Source of the DNA: an uncultured Desulfovibrio sp.
GTDB lineage: Bacteria; Desulfobacterota; Desulfovibrionia; Desulfovibrionales; Desulfovibrionaceae
Length of the DNA stretch: 64,000 nucleotides
NCBI GenBank assembly: GCA_944327285.1
Contig: CALVHG010000004.1
Span: 1-64,000 of the forward strand
Reading direction: 5' to 3'
Part shown: piece after piece, positions 25,724 through 34,503 of the stretch
How the letters are laid out: each line of letters starts with the position of its first letter
How positions within the stretch are numbered: the first letter of the stretch is position 1
The notes under the pieces: generated by a model
Database searches by the model: none
What the model saw: only the letters and a program-made list of their open reading frames with translations
What the model was told of the DNA's origin: nothing
Made by a program: the position numbers and the translations under genes

Positions 25724-25811
25724 AGGAGACATCGGCCGGACGGCCGTTTGGGGATGCCTCCGTACGCTCACAATCTTTTCCTTCTCCCGATCCCGTTCTC
25801 CCCGGCGCGTT

Positions 25812-25918
25812 GGCGGCACAGCGCCGCCCGGCCCAAAGCGAGCGGAAAAGCCGCGTTTTTTCGCGAAACGACAGACCGTATGGTTTGAAACGCACAGCGT
25901 TTCAAACTGAAAATGCTC
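25812..25918 (+). repeat. Family A MITE, 5'-truncated
   Basis: It matches the family from GGCGGCACAGCGCCGCCC to the right end (TTTCAAACTGAAAATGCTC). The left terminal repeat is absent. It is followed immediately by a family B copy. Confidence 0.85.
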
Positions 25919-25920
25919 CA

Positions 25921-26127
25921 GTGCCTGTTAACGTAGATTTTACAAATAATTTCAATAGATAAAATAAATAGACTGTACACGCGCCACTTGTCTTTCGTGG
26001 CGGGGTCACCTCGTATTCCTGACTCTTCCCCGATAAAAGCGCGCTGGGGAAGGGAAACACCTCTCGCGCGAGTAGAGGGGGTTCCCTTCCCCCCCAAACA
26101 ACTTACGAATAGTGTTAACAGCCCCTA
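25921..26127 (+). repeat. Family B repeat, internally deleted form (about 207 bp)
   Basis: It begins GTGCCTGTTAAC and ends GTGTTAACAGCCCCTAG. Both halves match the copy at 14254 but the central hairpin and GCGGCCGC segment are missing, leaving GGGAAACACCTCTCGCGCGAGTAGAGGGGG. Its outermost CTAGGGGCTGTT is identical to the end of the IS5-family element at 59841. The rest of 25724-26194 holds no gene. Confidence 0.8.
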
Positions 26128-26194
26128 GAGATATATTCGCAATAGTTCTGCCGCCGTAGCGCGGGGAAAAGGTCTTTCCCCAGGCGGAGGCGGA

Positions 26195-26650
26195 TCAGCG
26201 CAGGGCGCAGTTGCCGTCCTTGCAGTCGGTGGACGGCACGACGGGGGTCGCCTGGAACAGGACGACCTGCTGCCGTCCGTCATTATCTCCCAGCACCAGA
26301 GTGTAGCGCATCAGCCCTTCCGGCAGCGGCGGTTCGCTGGTGCCCTGCATGATGCCGTTTCCTGTGACCACAATGGTCTTGCCGACCATAGAGGCGCGGA
26401 CATTGCGGATATGCAGCGTCTTGATGACCATTTTGCCGCCCTTGATGGCGGCGATAAAGTGTTCCTTGTCCTGAATGTGCCCGTTGGCGCTGATATGCCA
26501 GTAATTGGGCGCAAGCAGGCGGTTCAGTTCGTCGGCGTCGGCCGTGCGCACGGCTTCGGCGTACAGTTCCACCAGATCCGGCCGGGCCTGGGCGCCGCTT
26601 CCCGCCGTCAGCAGCAGGGCGCAGCATACCGCGGCAATCAATAGTCTCAT
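26195..26650 (-). CDS. Secreted SnoaL/DUF4440-like protein
   Basis: 151 residues with a signal peptide (MRLLIAAVCCALLLTAGSGAQA). The mature part is a cystatin/NTF2-like fold: LVELYAEAVRTADADELNRLLAPNYWHISANGHIQDKEHFIAAIKGG is a typical DUF4440 opening, followed by beta strands VRASMVGKTIVVTGNGIMQGT. The C-terminus has two cysteines, TDCKDGNCALR, which could form a disulfide. ATG 26650 has GGAGGGGAAT upstream. The ligand or role is unknown. Confidence 0.7.
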   Translation of the reverse strand: MRLLIAAVCCALLLTAGSGAQARPDLVELYAEAVRTADADELNRLLAPNYWHISANGHIQDKEHFIAAIKGGKMVIKTLHIRNVRASMVGKTIVVTGNGIMQGTSEPPLPEGLMRYTLVLGDNDGRQQVVLFQATPVVPSTDCKDGNCALR

Positions 26651-26863
26651 ATTCCCCTCCTTGCGGACAGTAATGCTCTTTCCTGCATGCACTGCAGCCG
26701 AAACTTCGTCAAGCGCTTGTGACAAAAGTGGCCGGGATTGCCAACAAGGGGAAAATCACCTAACTATTGCCTATCCCGCTTCCTCGCGCCCCTGCATATG
26801 GCGCACATGCGCATTGCAGCATGCCGTGGCGCATTCCCCCATTAACGATATTGCGAGGGAACC

Positions 26864-27784
26864 ATGCTCACGACTTTACTTCAAAGCATCGGACGCACGC
26901 CTTTGCTGCGTCTTTCCCGTCTTGCAGCCGGTTTGCCGGGTATGCTGCTGCTTAAACTTGAAAATCAGAATCCCGGAGGCTCCATCAAGGATCGCGCGGC
27001 CTTCCATATTCTGGATCGCGCCATGCAGCGCGGCGAGCTGGCTCCCGGCGGCACAGTCGTAGAGGCCACCAGCGGCAATATGGGCATCGGCCTGGCCATG
27101 ACCTGCGCCGTCCGCGGCCTGCGCTGCGTGCTCGCCATGCCCGAATCCATGAGCGTTGAGCGGCGTCAGCTGCTTGCCTCGCTGGGGGCGGAACTGATAC
27201 TTACTCCGGCAGACAAGGGCATGGGCGGCGCCGTGGAGATGGCCGAAAACATCGCCGTCGAGCGCAGGGCCTTTCGTCCCCGCCAGTTCGATAATGCCGA
27301 CGCCATCGAGGCCCACTACACGACCACCGGGCCGGAGATTCTGCACGACAGCAACGGCGCCGTGGATGCGCTGGTGTCCGGCGTCGGTTCCGGGGCGACG
27401 TTGTCCGGCACCGGCTTGTATCTCAAGGGGCTTGTGCCCGACTGCCGGATCATTGCCGTGGAGCCTGCCGAATCGCCTGTGCTGTCCGGCGGCAAGGCCG
27501 GTCCGCACGGCATTCAGGGCATCGGCGCGGGTTTTATCCCCCGGAATCTGAATCGGAATATTGTGGATGAAGTCGTGACGGTGACCACGGACGAGGCCCG
27601 CGAAACCGCGCGCAGGCTCATGTCCGCGGAAGGCGTCTGCGCGGGTATTTCCACAGGGGCCAACCTTGCGGCGGCCCTGCGCATTGCGGCCCGGCCGGAA
27701 ATGAGCGGCAAGAATATTGTCACTTTTGCCTGCGATACCGGAGAGCGCTATCTGTCCACGGGGCTGTTTTCCGAGGGGCGCTAG
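26864..27784 (+). CDS. Cysteine synthase (O-acetylserine sulfhydrylase)
   Basis: PLP enzyme that makes cysteine from O-acetylserine and sulfide, an obvious sink for sulfide in a sulfate reducer. It is 306 residues. The PLP lysine is in GGSIKDRAAF; the substrate loop EATSGNMGIGLAMTCAVRG, the phosphate-binding GVGSGATLSGTG and the C-terminal SAEGVCAGISTGAN are all present. The TSGNMG form (Met rather than Thr) is seen in some CysK/CysM variants. The TAG stop is formed by the TA flank plus the first base of the MITE that follows. Confidence 0.93.
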   Translation: MLTTLLQSIGRTPLLRLSRLAAGLPGMLLLKLENQNPGGSIKDRAAFHILDRAMQRGELAPGGTVVEATSGNMGIGLAMTCAVRGLRCVLAMPESMSVERRQLLASLGAELILTPADKGMGGAVEMAENIAVERRAFRPRQFDNADAIEAHYTTTGPEILHDSNGAVDALVSGVGSGATLSGTGLYLKGLVPDCRIIAVEPAESPVLSGGKAGPHGIQGIGAGFIPRNLNRNIVDEVVTVTTDEARETARRLMSAEGVCAGISTGANLAAALRIAARPEMSGKNIVTFACDTGERYLSTGLFSEGR

Positions 27785-27926
27785 AGCGTTTTACCTTTGA
27801 AAAAGATGAAACGCGAGGCGGCGGCACAGCGCCGTCCGGCCCAAAGTGAGCGGAAAAACTCGGTTTTTCCGCGAAACGACAGGCCGTATGGTTTGAAATG
27901 CGAAGCATTTTAAACTGAAAATGCTC
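27784..27926 (+). repeat. Family A TA-MITE inserted at the cysteine synthase stop codon
   Basis: 143-bp copy flanked by TA (27782-27783 and 27927-27928). The first base of the element (G) completes the TAG stop of the upstream gene, so the coding sequence is intact. Confidence 0.92.
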
Positions 27927-28068
27927 TAAAGGCCGCTGCGCGCGGGCCGCATGCCGCGCCTGCGCTAAACATTTTGCGTTTCCGGCCGAAAAGACTATAT
28001 CCGGGTTTCAGTGGCTGAAGCCCGAATTGCAGTTACAATGACGCAACACGTTGTTTTATTTTTGCTTA

Positions 28069-28212
28069 GAGCGTTTCAACTTTGAAAAAGGTGAAGCGCG
28101 AGGCGGCGGCACAGCGCCGCCCGGCCCAAAGTGAGCGGAAAAACTGCGCTTTTTCCGCGAAACGACAGGCCGTATGGTTTGAAACGCACAGCGTTTCAAA
28201 CTGAAAATGCTC
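28069..28212 (+). repeat. Family A TA-MITE, reference copy
   Basis: 144 bp between TA dinucleotides (28067-28068, 28213-28214). Left end GAGCGTTTCAACTTTGAAA; right end, reverse complemented, GAGCATTTTCAGTTTGAAA: 15 of 19 positions agree. Inside are three short palindromic blocks: GGCGGC-ACA-GCGCCGCC; GCGG-AAAAA...TTTTT-CCGC; and GTTTGAAACGC-ACA-GCGTTTCAAAC. Between them are near-invariant strings GGCCCAAAGTGAG and GAAACGACAGGCCGTATGG. It has no coding capacity. IS630 elements insert at TA, and the ends match the IS at 36761-37749. Confidence 0.93.
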
Positions 28213-28488
28213 TAGAGAGACGCTGCGCTTCTTTCCCGTGGCTGAGAGGCGCGCCTGATGTTTCTTTATTTTTAACAGATAAGGCTCCAGAGCGCATCGA
28301 CGTGAAAAAGATTCTCCCCTGAAGCGGAACCTTGTTCCTCCGCAGATGCTCTCCTCCGGGAAGACGTCGGGAAACCACGGCAACAGGAGACAGTATGCCC
28401 CCCGGAAACCGGCGTCATTGCATCGGAGAGCTGCTCTGGAAATACGCCCGGCGTGCTCTTGCCGCCATCGGCCATGTTTGGAGACAGT
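28213..28488. other. Leader region of cheV
   Basis: No gene is supported. A GGAGACAGTATG string occurs at 28386-28397 and again at the real cheV start (28480-28491), and GGAAACCGGC recurs downstream of each; it looks like a degenerate local duplication or a decoy start. No confident promoter is seen. Confidence 0.4.
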
Positions 28489-29520
28489 ATGTCGCAAACG
28501 AATATTCTGCTGGAAACCGGCACAAACGAGCTGGAGATTGTGGAATTCTACGTCAATCAGGACGGATACGAAGGCCACTACGGGCTCAATGTGGCCAAGG
28601 TAGTGGAAATTATCCGTCGCCAGTCCATTACGGCCATGCCGGAAATGCGACATCCGGCCGTGCTCGGCGCTTTTTCCCATCGCAACGGGCGTATCGTTCC
28701 GATGATTGACATGGCGAAATATCTCGGCAGCACTCCCATTGCCAATGAAGACGCCAAGGTCATTGTCACGGAATTTAACACTGTCTACACCGGCTTTCTT
28801 GTTTCCGGCGTCAACCGCATCTATCGTCTGAGCTGGACGGATGTGGAAGCCCCCGGCAACTTCCTGCAGAATATCAGCAAGAGTTCCATTACCGGCGTGG
28901 TGCGGCTGGAGGATCGCGTCATCTTCCTGCTGGATCTGGAAGCCATTGTGGCGGAGCTTAATCCGAGCATGGCCATCCGCTATCCTGAGGAAGATCAGCA
29001 TTTCCTCAAGGAAGGCAGCCCGCAGGAAGTGCTGCACGTGGACGACTCCTCCAGTATTCGCGGCCTGGTGGCGCATCTGCTCGCCAAGGAAGGGCGCTTT
29101 ACCTTGACTCAGAAGGTCAACGGCGAGGAAGCGTGGCACTACCTGCTGGAACTGAAGCAGCACTGCGAGGAAAGCGGAGAGCCCATCGCCAAGTACTGCG
29201 CGGGTATTATTTCCGATATTGAAATGCCGTCCATGGACGGTCTGGCCCTGTGCAAGCATATCAAGGAAGACCCGATCCTCAAGCGTATTCCCGTGGCTAT
29301 TTTCTCATCCATGATTAATGAGCCGCTGGCGCGCAAGTGCGCTTCCGTGGGGGCGGACGCCCAGTTTACCAAGCCGGACCTGAAAGCGCTGTCCGACAAG
29401 CTGGATATGCTGATTAAGGAAACCTGGATTCAGCCCAAGCCCGCGCCTGTGGAACAGAAGAATCGCACGGCCAGCCCCTTTGCCTCCAGTCCCTTTACCG
29501 CGAGCCCGTTTTCTTCGTAG
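28489..29520 (+). CDS. cheV: Chemotaxis adaptor protein CheV (CheW-receiver fusion)
   Basis: Cytoplasmic chemotaxis coupling protein, 343 residues. An N-terminal CheW-like domain (residues about 10-170; YGLNVAKVVEIIRRQSI, GRIVPMIDMAKYLG, SSITGVVRLEDRVIFLLDLE) joins a C-terminal response-regulator receiver domain (about 185-310; LHVDDSSSIRGLV with the acidic pair, SDIEMPSMDG with the phospho-acceptor Asp, VAIFSSM, TKPD). The tail is a short repeat of the SPF tripeptide (ASPFASSPFTASPFSS). ATG 28489 follows GGAGAC. No other chemotaxis genes are adjacent. Confidence 0.95.
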   Translation: MSQTNILLETGTNELEIVEFYVNQDGYEGHYGLNVAKVVEIIRRQSITAMPEMRHPAVLGAFSHRNGRIVPMIDMAKYLGSTPIANEDAKVIVTEFNTVYTGFLVSGVNRIYRLSWTDVEAPGNFLQNISKSSITGVVRLEDRVIFLLDLEAIVAELNPSMAIRYPEEDQHFLKEGSPQEVLHVDDSSSIRGLVAHLLAKEGRFTLTQKVNGEEAWHYLLELKQHCEESGEPIAKYCAGIISDIEMPSMDGLALCKHIKEDPILKRIPVAIFSSMINEPLARKCASVGADAQFTKPDLKALSDKLDMLIKETWIQPKPAPVEQKNRTASPFASSPFTASPFSS

Positions 29521-29552
29521 GCGCGCCTTTTTTGCAGAGTTTTCAAACGCAT

Positions 29553-29587
29553 CACGCCGTCTTTCCGCAGTGCGGAAAGACGGCGTG
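29553..29587. terminator. 17-bp perfect inverted repeat between convergent cheV and hemW
   Basis: CACGCCGTCTTTCCGCA and TGCGGAAAGACGGCGTG flank a single base, between two convergent genes. There is no long U-tract, but the position and symmetry suggest a bidirectional terminator. Confidence 0.65.
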
Positions 29588-29652
29588 TTCCGTTCATGCT
29601 CCGGGGCCTCCCCGCACCCGAAGCACTCGCGATGCCGCAGGCGGAGCCCGCG

Positions 29653-30930
29653 CTACGCGCTCGGAAATACGGCAGCCCGTACCAGGGTGCGATCCAGATC
29701 GGCCAGATCCTCCTCGTCAAAGTCCGCCGCCGACGGCATGGTCAGCGGCTGGGTCTGGGGCAGCGCCAGCATCTTGTCCGTATTCTCGAACAGATTGCGC
29801 AGAATGGCATTGGAAACCAGCATGCCCTTGCGCGTCAGGCGCAGGTAGCCCTCGCGCATGCGCACGAGCCCGTTGTCATACAGGGCCTGAATCATGCGCT
29901 GATTGTCTTTGACGAAGTCCCGGCCGGTCAGAGTTTTGTAAGCCTTGAGCCGCAGGCCGCGCGCCGTGCGCAGACGCAGCATGATCAGCTCAAGCACGCG
30001 CACGCGGGGGGTCAGCACTTCCGGGTCCTGCCCCAGCGTGCCGCCGCGCACCTGCGCGTCCCATGCCCGCTGGCTGGCGGGATTGGTCCAGCGGGTATGG
30101 AGCATGGTCGACGTGGCCGAAGGCCCCAGACCAATATAGTCGCGGCCTTCCCAGTAGCCCAGATTGTGATGGCACTGAAAGCCCATGCGCGCATAATTGG
30201 AAATTTCGTAGTGCATATACCCCTGCGACTCCAGCAGGGCCGAGCCTTCCATGTACATCAGATTCTGATCCCGTTCCGGCGGCAGGGCAAGCCGCCCTTC
30301 GGAGCATTCCAGTTCCAGCGGCGTGCCCGGCTCCAGAGTCAGGCCGTAGGCCGAAATGTGATCGGGGCCTATCCGGCAGATGTCCTTGAGCGTCTGCAAC
30401 CACTGGCGCATGCTCTGGCCGGGAAGCCCCCACATCAGATCCACGCTGACGTTGGTGCAGCCGGCTTCGCGGGCATTGAACACCGTGTGCAGGCTGTCCG
30501 ACGCTTTGTGCGCGCGCCCCAGCATGCGCAGCGTGTTTTCGTCCAGGCTTTGCAGGCCGATGGAGAGACGGTTCACCCCGGCAGCCAGAAAGTCCGCCAC
30601 ATCCTGCTGCGTGCGCAGGGATTCGGGATTGGCTTCCAGCGTTATTTCCGCCTTGGGATGCAGCGAAAAATAGCGCCCGATGCGGTCAAGGACAGCGTGA
30701 ATAAAGGAGGGCGACAGCAGGCTCGGCGTGCCGCCGCCAAAAAAGACGGATTCCACCGGCGTGCCGCCGAAGCGATCCCCCCAGTGGGCCAGCTCCATGA
30801 GCAGCGTATCGGCATAGGCCTGCAGGCGCTCGGACGTGCGCGGATTGATGCCGCGGCCAAGGGCCGTGGAATGGAAGGCGCAGTAACTGCACCGGATGCG
30901 ACAGAAGGGGACATGAATATAAATCAGCAT
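29653..30930 (-). CDS. hemW: HemW-like radical SAM protein (haem chaperone / coproporphyrinogen-oxidase family)
   Basis: Radical SAM protein of the HemN/HemW family, 425 residues. The N-terminus LIYIHVPFCRIRCSYCAF carries the C-x3-C-x2-C cluster site; SVFFGGGTPSLL, EITLEANPESL, RLSIGLQSL and VSVDLMWGLPGQ are the usual blocks; the C-terminal HemN domain is present. True HemN oxidases have an N-terminal extension and a fourth cysteine that are missing here, which favours HemW (family knowledge). ATG 30930 is chosen because it opens the conserved N-terminus. Divergent from pepA. Confidence 0.9.
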   Translation of the reverse strand: MLIYIHVPFCRIRCSYCAFHSTALGRGINPRTSERLQAYADTLLMELAHWGDRFGGTPVESVFFGGGTPSLLSPSFIHAVLDRIGRYFSLHPKAEITLEANPESLRTQQDVADFLAAGVNRLSIGLQSLDENTLRMLGRAHKASDSLHTVFNAREAGCTNVSVDLMWGLPGQSMRQWLQTLKDICRIGPDHISAYGLTLEPGTPLELECSEGRLALPPERDQNLMYMEGSALLESQGYMHYEISNYARMGFQCHHNLGYWEGRDYIGLGPSATSTMLHTRWTNPASQRAWDAQVRGGTLGQDPEVLTPRVRVLELIMLRLRTARGLRLKAYKTLTGRDFVKDNQRMIQALYDNGLVRMREGYLRLTRKGMLVSNAILRNLFENTDKMLALPQTQPLTMPSAADFDEEDLADLDRTLVRAAVFPSA

Positions 30931-31193
30931 GGCGAACCTTGATGACAGGAAAATGACTCTCTGGCCAGCGCTCCTCATTATGCAAAAAGAGAACCAAAGA
31001 CAATATCTTCCGGGGCCTTTCTCCCGAAAACGCGCGTTCTCTCGCTGGTTCGAGACTGTCCGGGCCGGCGCAGCAAGCGCCCGTTTTCCGCCGCGGCGGC
31101 GCATGCCGGGGCCCGGAGCCGCCTTGGCAAAGAAGGACGCCTTGCGTATATTGCACTTCTCACGAGCATTTTTCTCTCAGACAGGAGAAGTCC

Positions 31194-32696
31194 ATGGATA
31201 TACGTTTTCAGTGCAACGGCCCTGCCCAGTGGAAGGCCGATGTCATGGTGGTTCTGTTCTGCAAGGGGGAACGACTGCCCGATGTCGCCCCCTGCGTGGA
31301 TGCCGCCGCTCCCTGGCTGGCCATTGCTCCGGCCCTGCGCGATGCCCGCGGCGACAAGGACGAGCTGACCATGCTGCACGGGCATCCCGAACTCAATATT
31401 CCCCGCGTGCTGGCCGTTGGCCTCGGCGCGCGCGAAGATATTGATGTGTCCGCTGTCCGCAAGGCTCTCGGCTCCGCCCTGCGCCGCTGCCGGGCCGCCG
31501 GTATCGGCAGCGTGCTCATCCCCGAACCCATGCTGGCCGCTCTGCCCGGCGGGCGGGAACGCCTTGTGGAAGAGGCGGTGTACGCCTCCCTGCTGGGCCT
31601 CTACCGTTTTTCCGGTCTGAAAAAAGCGGACAAGGAAGAACACAAGGATCCTGAATGGCTGGCCATCGGCTTTGAGGGGGATTTCGTGCCGGACGGCGGA
31701 CAGGCCGCGGCGCGGCGCGGCGAGCGCGCCGCCGAGGCTGTGGCGCTTGCCCGCACGCTGGCCAATACCCCGGCCAATCTGCTTGGTCCCGCCGATCTGG
31801 CCGAAAAGGCCCGCGCGCTGGCTGCAGAACGCGGCCTGTCCTGCACCGTGATGGAAGAAGACGATCTGCGCGAACAGGGCATGCACTGCCTGCTGGCCGT
31901 GGGGCAGGGCTCCGTCCGTCCGCCGCGTCTTGTGGTGCTGGAACACGCTCCGGAAGGCCATGAGCAGGAAAAGCCCCTGATCCTTGTGGGTAAGGGCATA
32001 ACCTTTGACAGCGGCGGCATCAGCCTCAAGCCCGGCGCCAACATGCACGCCATGAAGTGCGACATGACAGGCGCGGCCATTGTTCTTTCCGTGCTGGCCG
32101 CTGTTGCGGAAGAACAGCTGCCCCGCCGCGTTGTCGGCATCATGGCCTGCGCCGATAACATGCCCGACGGACGCGCCACGCGCCCCGGCGACGTGGTCAT
32201 TGCCGCCAACGGCGACAGTGTGGAAATTCAGAATACCGACGCCGAGGGCCGTCTTGCCCTGTGTGACGCTCTCGCCTATGCCCAGAAAGAGTGGACGCCT
32301 GCCGCCATTGTGGATATTGCCACGCTGACCGGCGCCTGCGCGGTGGCCCTCGGTTCGGAAGTGGCCGGTCTTTTCTGCGATGACGACGCCCTGCGCGAAC
32401 GTCTGCAAGCCTCCGCCACCCTGGGCGGAGAGGCCCTCTGGCCCCTGCCTCTCTGGAAGGGTTACAAGGAAAATCTGAAAAGCGAAGTGGCCGACATCTG
32501 CCACATCGGCCCGCGCGAGGGCGGCGCCATTCATGCGGCCCTGTTCCTCCAGCATTTTATTCAGGACGGCGTGCGCTGGGCCCATCTGGATATTGCCGGC
32601 GTGGACTGGGCGTCCAAGCCCGGCCCCCTGACCGTCATCGGCGGAACCGCCTTTGGCGCGCGAACCCTGCTGGAACTGGCTCGAGGAGGCGTGTAA
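31194..32696 (+). CDS. pepA: Leucyl aminopeptidase (M17)
   Basis: Hexameric di-metal aminopeptidase releasing N-terminal residues from peptides. It is 500 residues. The C-terminal catalytic domain shows GKGITFDSGGISLK (Lys and Asp), CDMTGAA, ADNMPDGRATRPGD and the M17 signature NTDAEGRLALCDAL. The N-terminal domain is the macro-like DNA-binding half. ATG 31194 follows ACAGGAGAAG. The stop overlaps nothing but is immediately followed by the next start (TAAATG), so it is co-transcribed with cobA-hemD. Confidence 0.95.
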   Translation: MDIRFQCNGPAQWKADVMVVLFCKGERLPDVAPCVDAAAPWLAIAPALRDARGDKDELTMLHGHPELNIPRVLAVGLGAREDIDVSAVRKALGSALRRCRAAGIGSVLIPEPMLAALPGGRERLVEEAVYASLLGLYRFSGLKKADKEEHKDPEWLAIGFEGDFVPDGGQAAARRGERAAEAVALARTLANTPANLLGPADLAEKARALAAERGLSCTVMEEDDLREQGMHCLLAVGQGSVRPPRLVVLEHAPEGHEQEKPLILVGKGITFDSGGISLKPGANMHAMKCDMTGAAIVLSVLAAVAEEQLPRRVVGIMACADNMPDGRATRPGDVVIAANGDSVEIQNTDAEGRLALCDALAYAQKEWTPAAIVDIATLTGACAVALGSEVAGLFCDDDALRERLQASATLGGEALWPLPLWKGYKENLKSEVADICHIGPREGGAIHAALFLQHFIQDGVRWAHLDIAGVDWASKPGPLTVIGGTAFGARTLLELARGGV

Positions 32697-34208
32697 ATGA
32701 AAGTGTATCTTATCGGCGCAGGTCCCGGCGACGCCGGTCTGCTGACCATCAAAGGCCGTGACATGCTGGCTTCCGCCGATGTCGTGGTCTATGACGCGCT
32801 GGCCAACGAGGACCTGCTTGCATACGCCCGCCCCGATGCCGAGTGCATCTATGTGGGCAAGGTGGCGGGCAATCATGCCCTGCCGCAGCAGGAAATCAAT
32901 GCGCTGCTGATCCGCAAGGCGAAGGAAGGCAAGGTCGTTGCCCGCCTTAAGGGCGGCGATCCTTACATCTTTGGCCGCGGCGGCGAAGAAGCCGAAGAAC
33001 TGCGGGCCGCTGGGGTTCCTTTTGAGGAAGTTCCCGGCATCAGCTCCACCATTGCCGCGCCCGCCTATGCGGGGATTCCGCTCACGCATCGGGACTACGC
33101 CTCGTCCGTGACCATTATCGCCGGCCACGAAAACCCCGACAAGCCCGGTTCCGTGCACAACTGGAAGGCTCTTGCCGCCAGCGCGTCCACGCTGGTCTTT
33201 GTCATGGGCATGAAGAATCTGCCGGATATCGCCCGCAATCTTATGGATGCGGGCATGGACCCGGCCACGCCCGCGGCGCTCGTCTATCGCGGCACCACGC
33301 CGCGGCAGCGCAGCCTTGTCGCGCCGCTGGGCCAGTTGCCGCAGGCCGCCGTCGATGCCGGATTCACCAATCCTTCCGTTATTGTCGTGGGCAAGGTCTG
33401 CGCCCTGCGCGAGACGCTTGGCTGGTTTGAGCAGCGCCCCCTGTACGGAAAAACCGTGGTCGTTACCCGCGCTCGCGAGCAGGCCAGCGGTCTTGCCGCG
33501 CAGCTGGCGGAGCTCGGCGCGCGCGTCATCCAGTGCCCCACCATTGAAATCAAGCCTCTGGACGACTATGCGCCTCTGGATCGGGCCATTGCCGCCCTTG
33601 GCGAGTATCAGTGGCTGATTTTCACGTCCGTCAACGGCGTGAAATACTTCTGGCAGCGGCTGGAGCTGGCCGGGCGCGACGCCCGCGCTCTGGGCTCCTG
33701 CAAGGTGGCGGCCATCGGCCCGGCCACGGCGGAAGCTCTGCGCATCCGCGGTATCGTTCCCGATCTCGTGCCCGAAAAATACATGGCCGAGGGCGTTATT
33801 GCCGGTTTGCAGGCGCAGGGCCCCGTAAGCGGCATGCGCATGCTGTTGCCCCGCGCCGCTAAGGCCCGCGAAATCCTGCCCGAAGAACTCCGCAAGGCCG
33901 GCGCTACCGTGGATGTCATTTCCGCCTATGAAACGGTGCCTGCCGCTGTGCTCAAAGATGAAGTGCTGGCCGGTCTGCGCGACAGGAGCATCGATTGCGT
34001 GACCTTCGGCTCCTCGTCCACCGTGGAGAACTTCCTGTCCATCTTCCCCGCGGAAACGCTGGCCACATCCGGCGCGCGCATTGCCGCCATCGGCCCCATC
34101 ACGGCCGCAACCCTGGCCCGGCGGGGGCTTCCCTGCCACATCCAGCCGTCGGAATTCACCATTCCGGCGCTTGTGGCCGCCGTTGCCGAAGCCTTTGCAA
34201 AAGACTAG
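32697..34208 (+). CDS. cobA: Uroporphyrinogen-III C-methyltransferase / uroporphyrinogen-III synthase fusion (CobA-HemD)
   Basis: Bifunctional tetrapyrrole enzyme of 503 residues. Residues 1-245 are SUMT: LIGAGPGDAGLLTIKG, VARLKGGDPYIFGRGGEEAEEL, VPGISSTIAAPAYAGIPLTHR. Residues about 250-500 are uroporphyrinogen-III synthase: GKTVVVTRAREQASGLAAQL, WLIFTSVNGVKYF, CVTFGSSSTVENF. Together they take hydroxymethylbilane to precorrin-2, feeding sirohaem (for sulfite reductase), haem d1/alternative haem and B12. The fusion is common in Desulfovibrio and clostridia. It starts at the base after the pepA stop. The TAG stop coincides with the left edge of a family B repeat. Confidence 0.94.
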   Translation: MKVYLIGAGPGDAGLLTIKGRDMLASADVVVYDALANEDLLAYARPDAECIYVGKVAGNHALPQQEINALLIRKAKEGKVVARLKGGDPYIFGRGGEEAEELRAAGVPFEEVPGISSTIAAPAYAGIPLTHRDYASSVTIIAGHENPDKPGSVHNWKALAASASTLVFVMGMKNLPDIARNLMDAGMDPATPAALVYRGTTPRQRSLVAPLGQLPQAAVDAGFTNPSVIVVGKVCALRETLGWFEQRPLYGKTVVVTRAREQASGLAAQLAELGARVIQCPTIEIKPLDDYAPLDRAIAALGEYQWLIFTSVNGVKYFWQRLELAGRDARALGSCKVAAIGPATAEALRIRGIVPDLVPEKYMAEGVIAGLQAQGPVSGMRMLLPRAAKAREILPEELRKAGATVDVISAYETVPAAVLKDEVLAGLRDRSIDCVTFGSSSTVENFLSIFPAETLATSGARIAAIGPITAATLARRGLPCHIQPSEFTIPALVAAVAEAFAKD

Positions 34209-34320
34209 GGGGTAACGTTAAATCGTTCTTCTGGGGGGAAGGAAACCCCCTTGGCTAGCGCGCAAGGTGGTTTCCTTCCCCCCAGGCCCCCCATCCTTCC
34301 CCCAACGCGCTTTTTCAAAG
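34206..34320. repeat. Family B G-rich hairpin repeat after cobA-hemD
   Basis: TAGGGGGTAACG, then TTCTTCTGGGGGGAAGGAAACCCCCTTGG pairs with CAAGGTGGTTTCCTTCCCCCCAG around a GCTAGCGCG loop, followed by C-tracts (CCCCCCATCCTTCCCCC) and CGCGCTTTTT. The copy at 46103 is nearly identical. It could terminate cobA-hemD mRNA. Confidence 0.75.
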
Positions 34321-34400
34321 GGGACACAGGCCATGTGGCAAGTAGCTTTCAAAGGTCATGTGTAGTCTTCATTTTCTGTTTATTTGAAATAAATAGAAAT

Positions 34401-34445
34401 ATCTTTGAAAAAGGTAAAACGCGAGGCGGCGGGACTGCGCCTCCC
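34401..34445 (+). repeat. Family A MITE fragment
   Basis: Only the left internal part remains: ATCTTTGAAAAAGGTAAAACGCGAGGCGGCGGGACTGCGCC, with no right half. It ends about 60 nt before purN. Confidence 0.6.
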
Positions 34446-34503
34446 GTTCCCGGCCCTCCGAGAACGTCTTTTCCCCTTCAGCCCTTGACGGAGAGAGTCT
34501 ACC

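Noticed and set aside
30978..34139. Very long open frame (over 1000 codons) on the minus strand opposite pepA and cobA-hemD
   Set aside because: It is the antisense shadow of two well-recognised genes in GC-rich DNA; its translation is His/Gly/Arg-rich with no family resemblance, and it has no ribosome-binding site.
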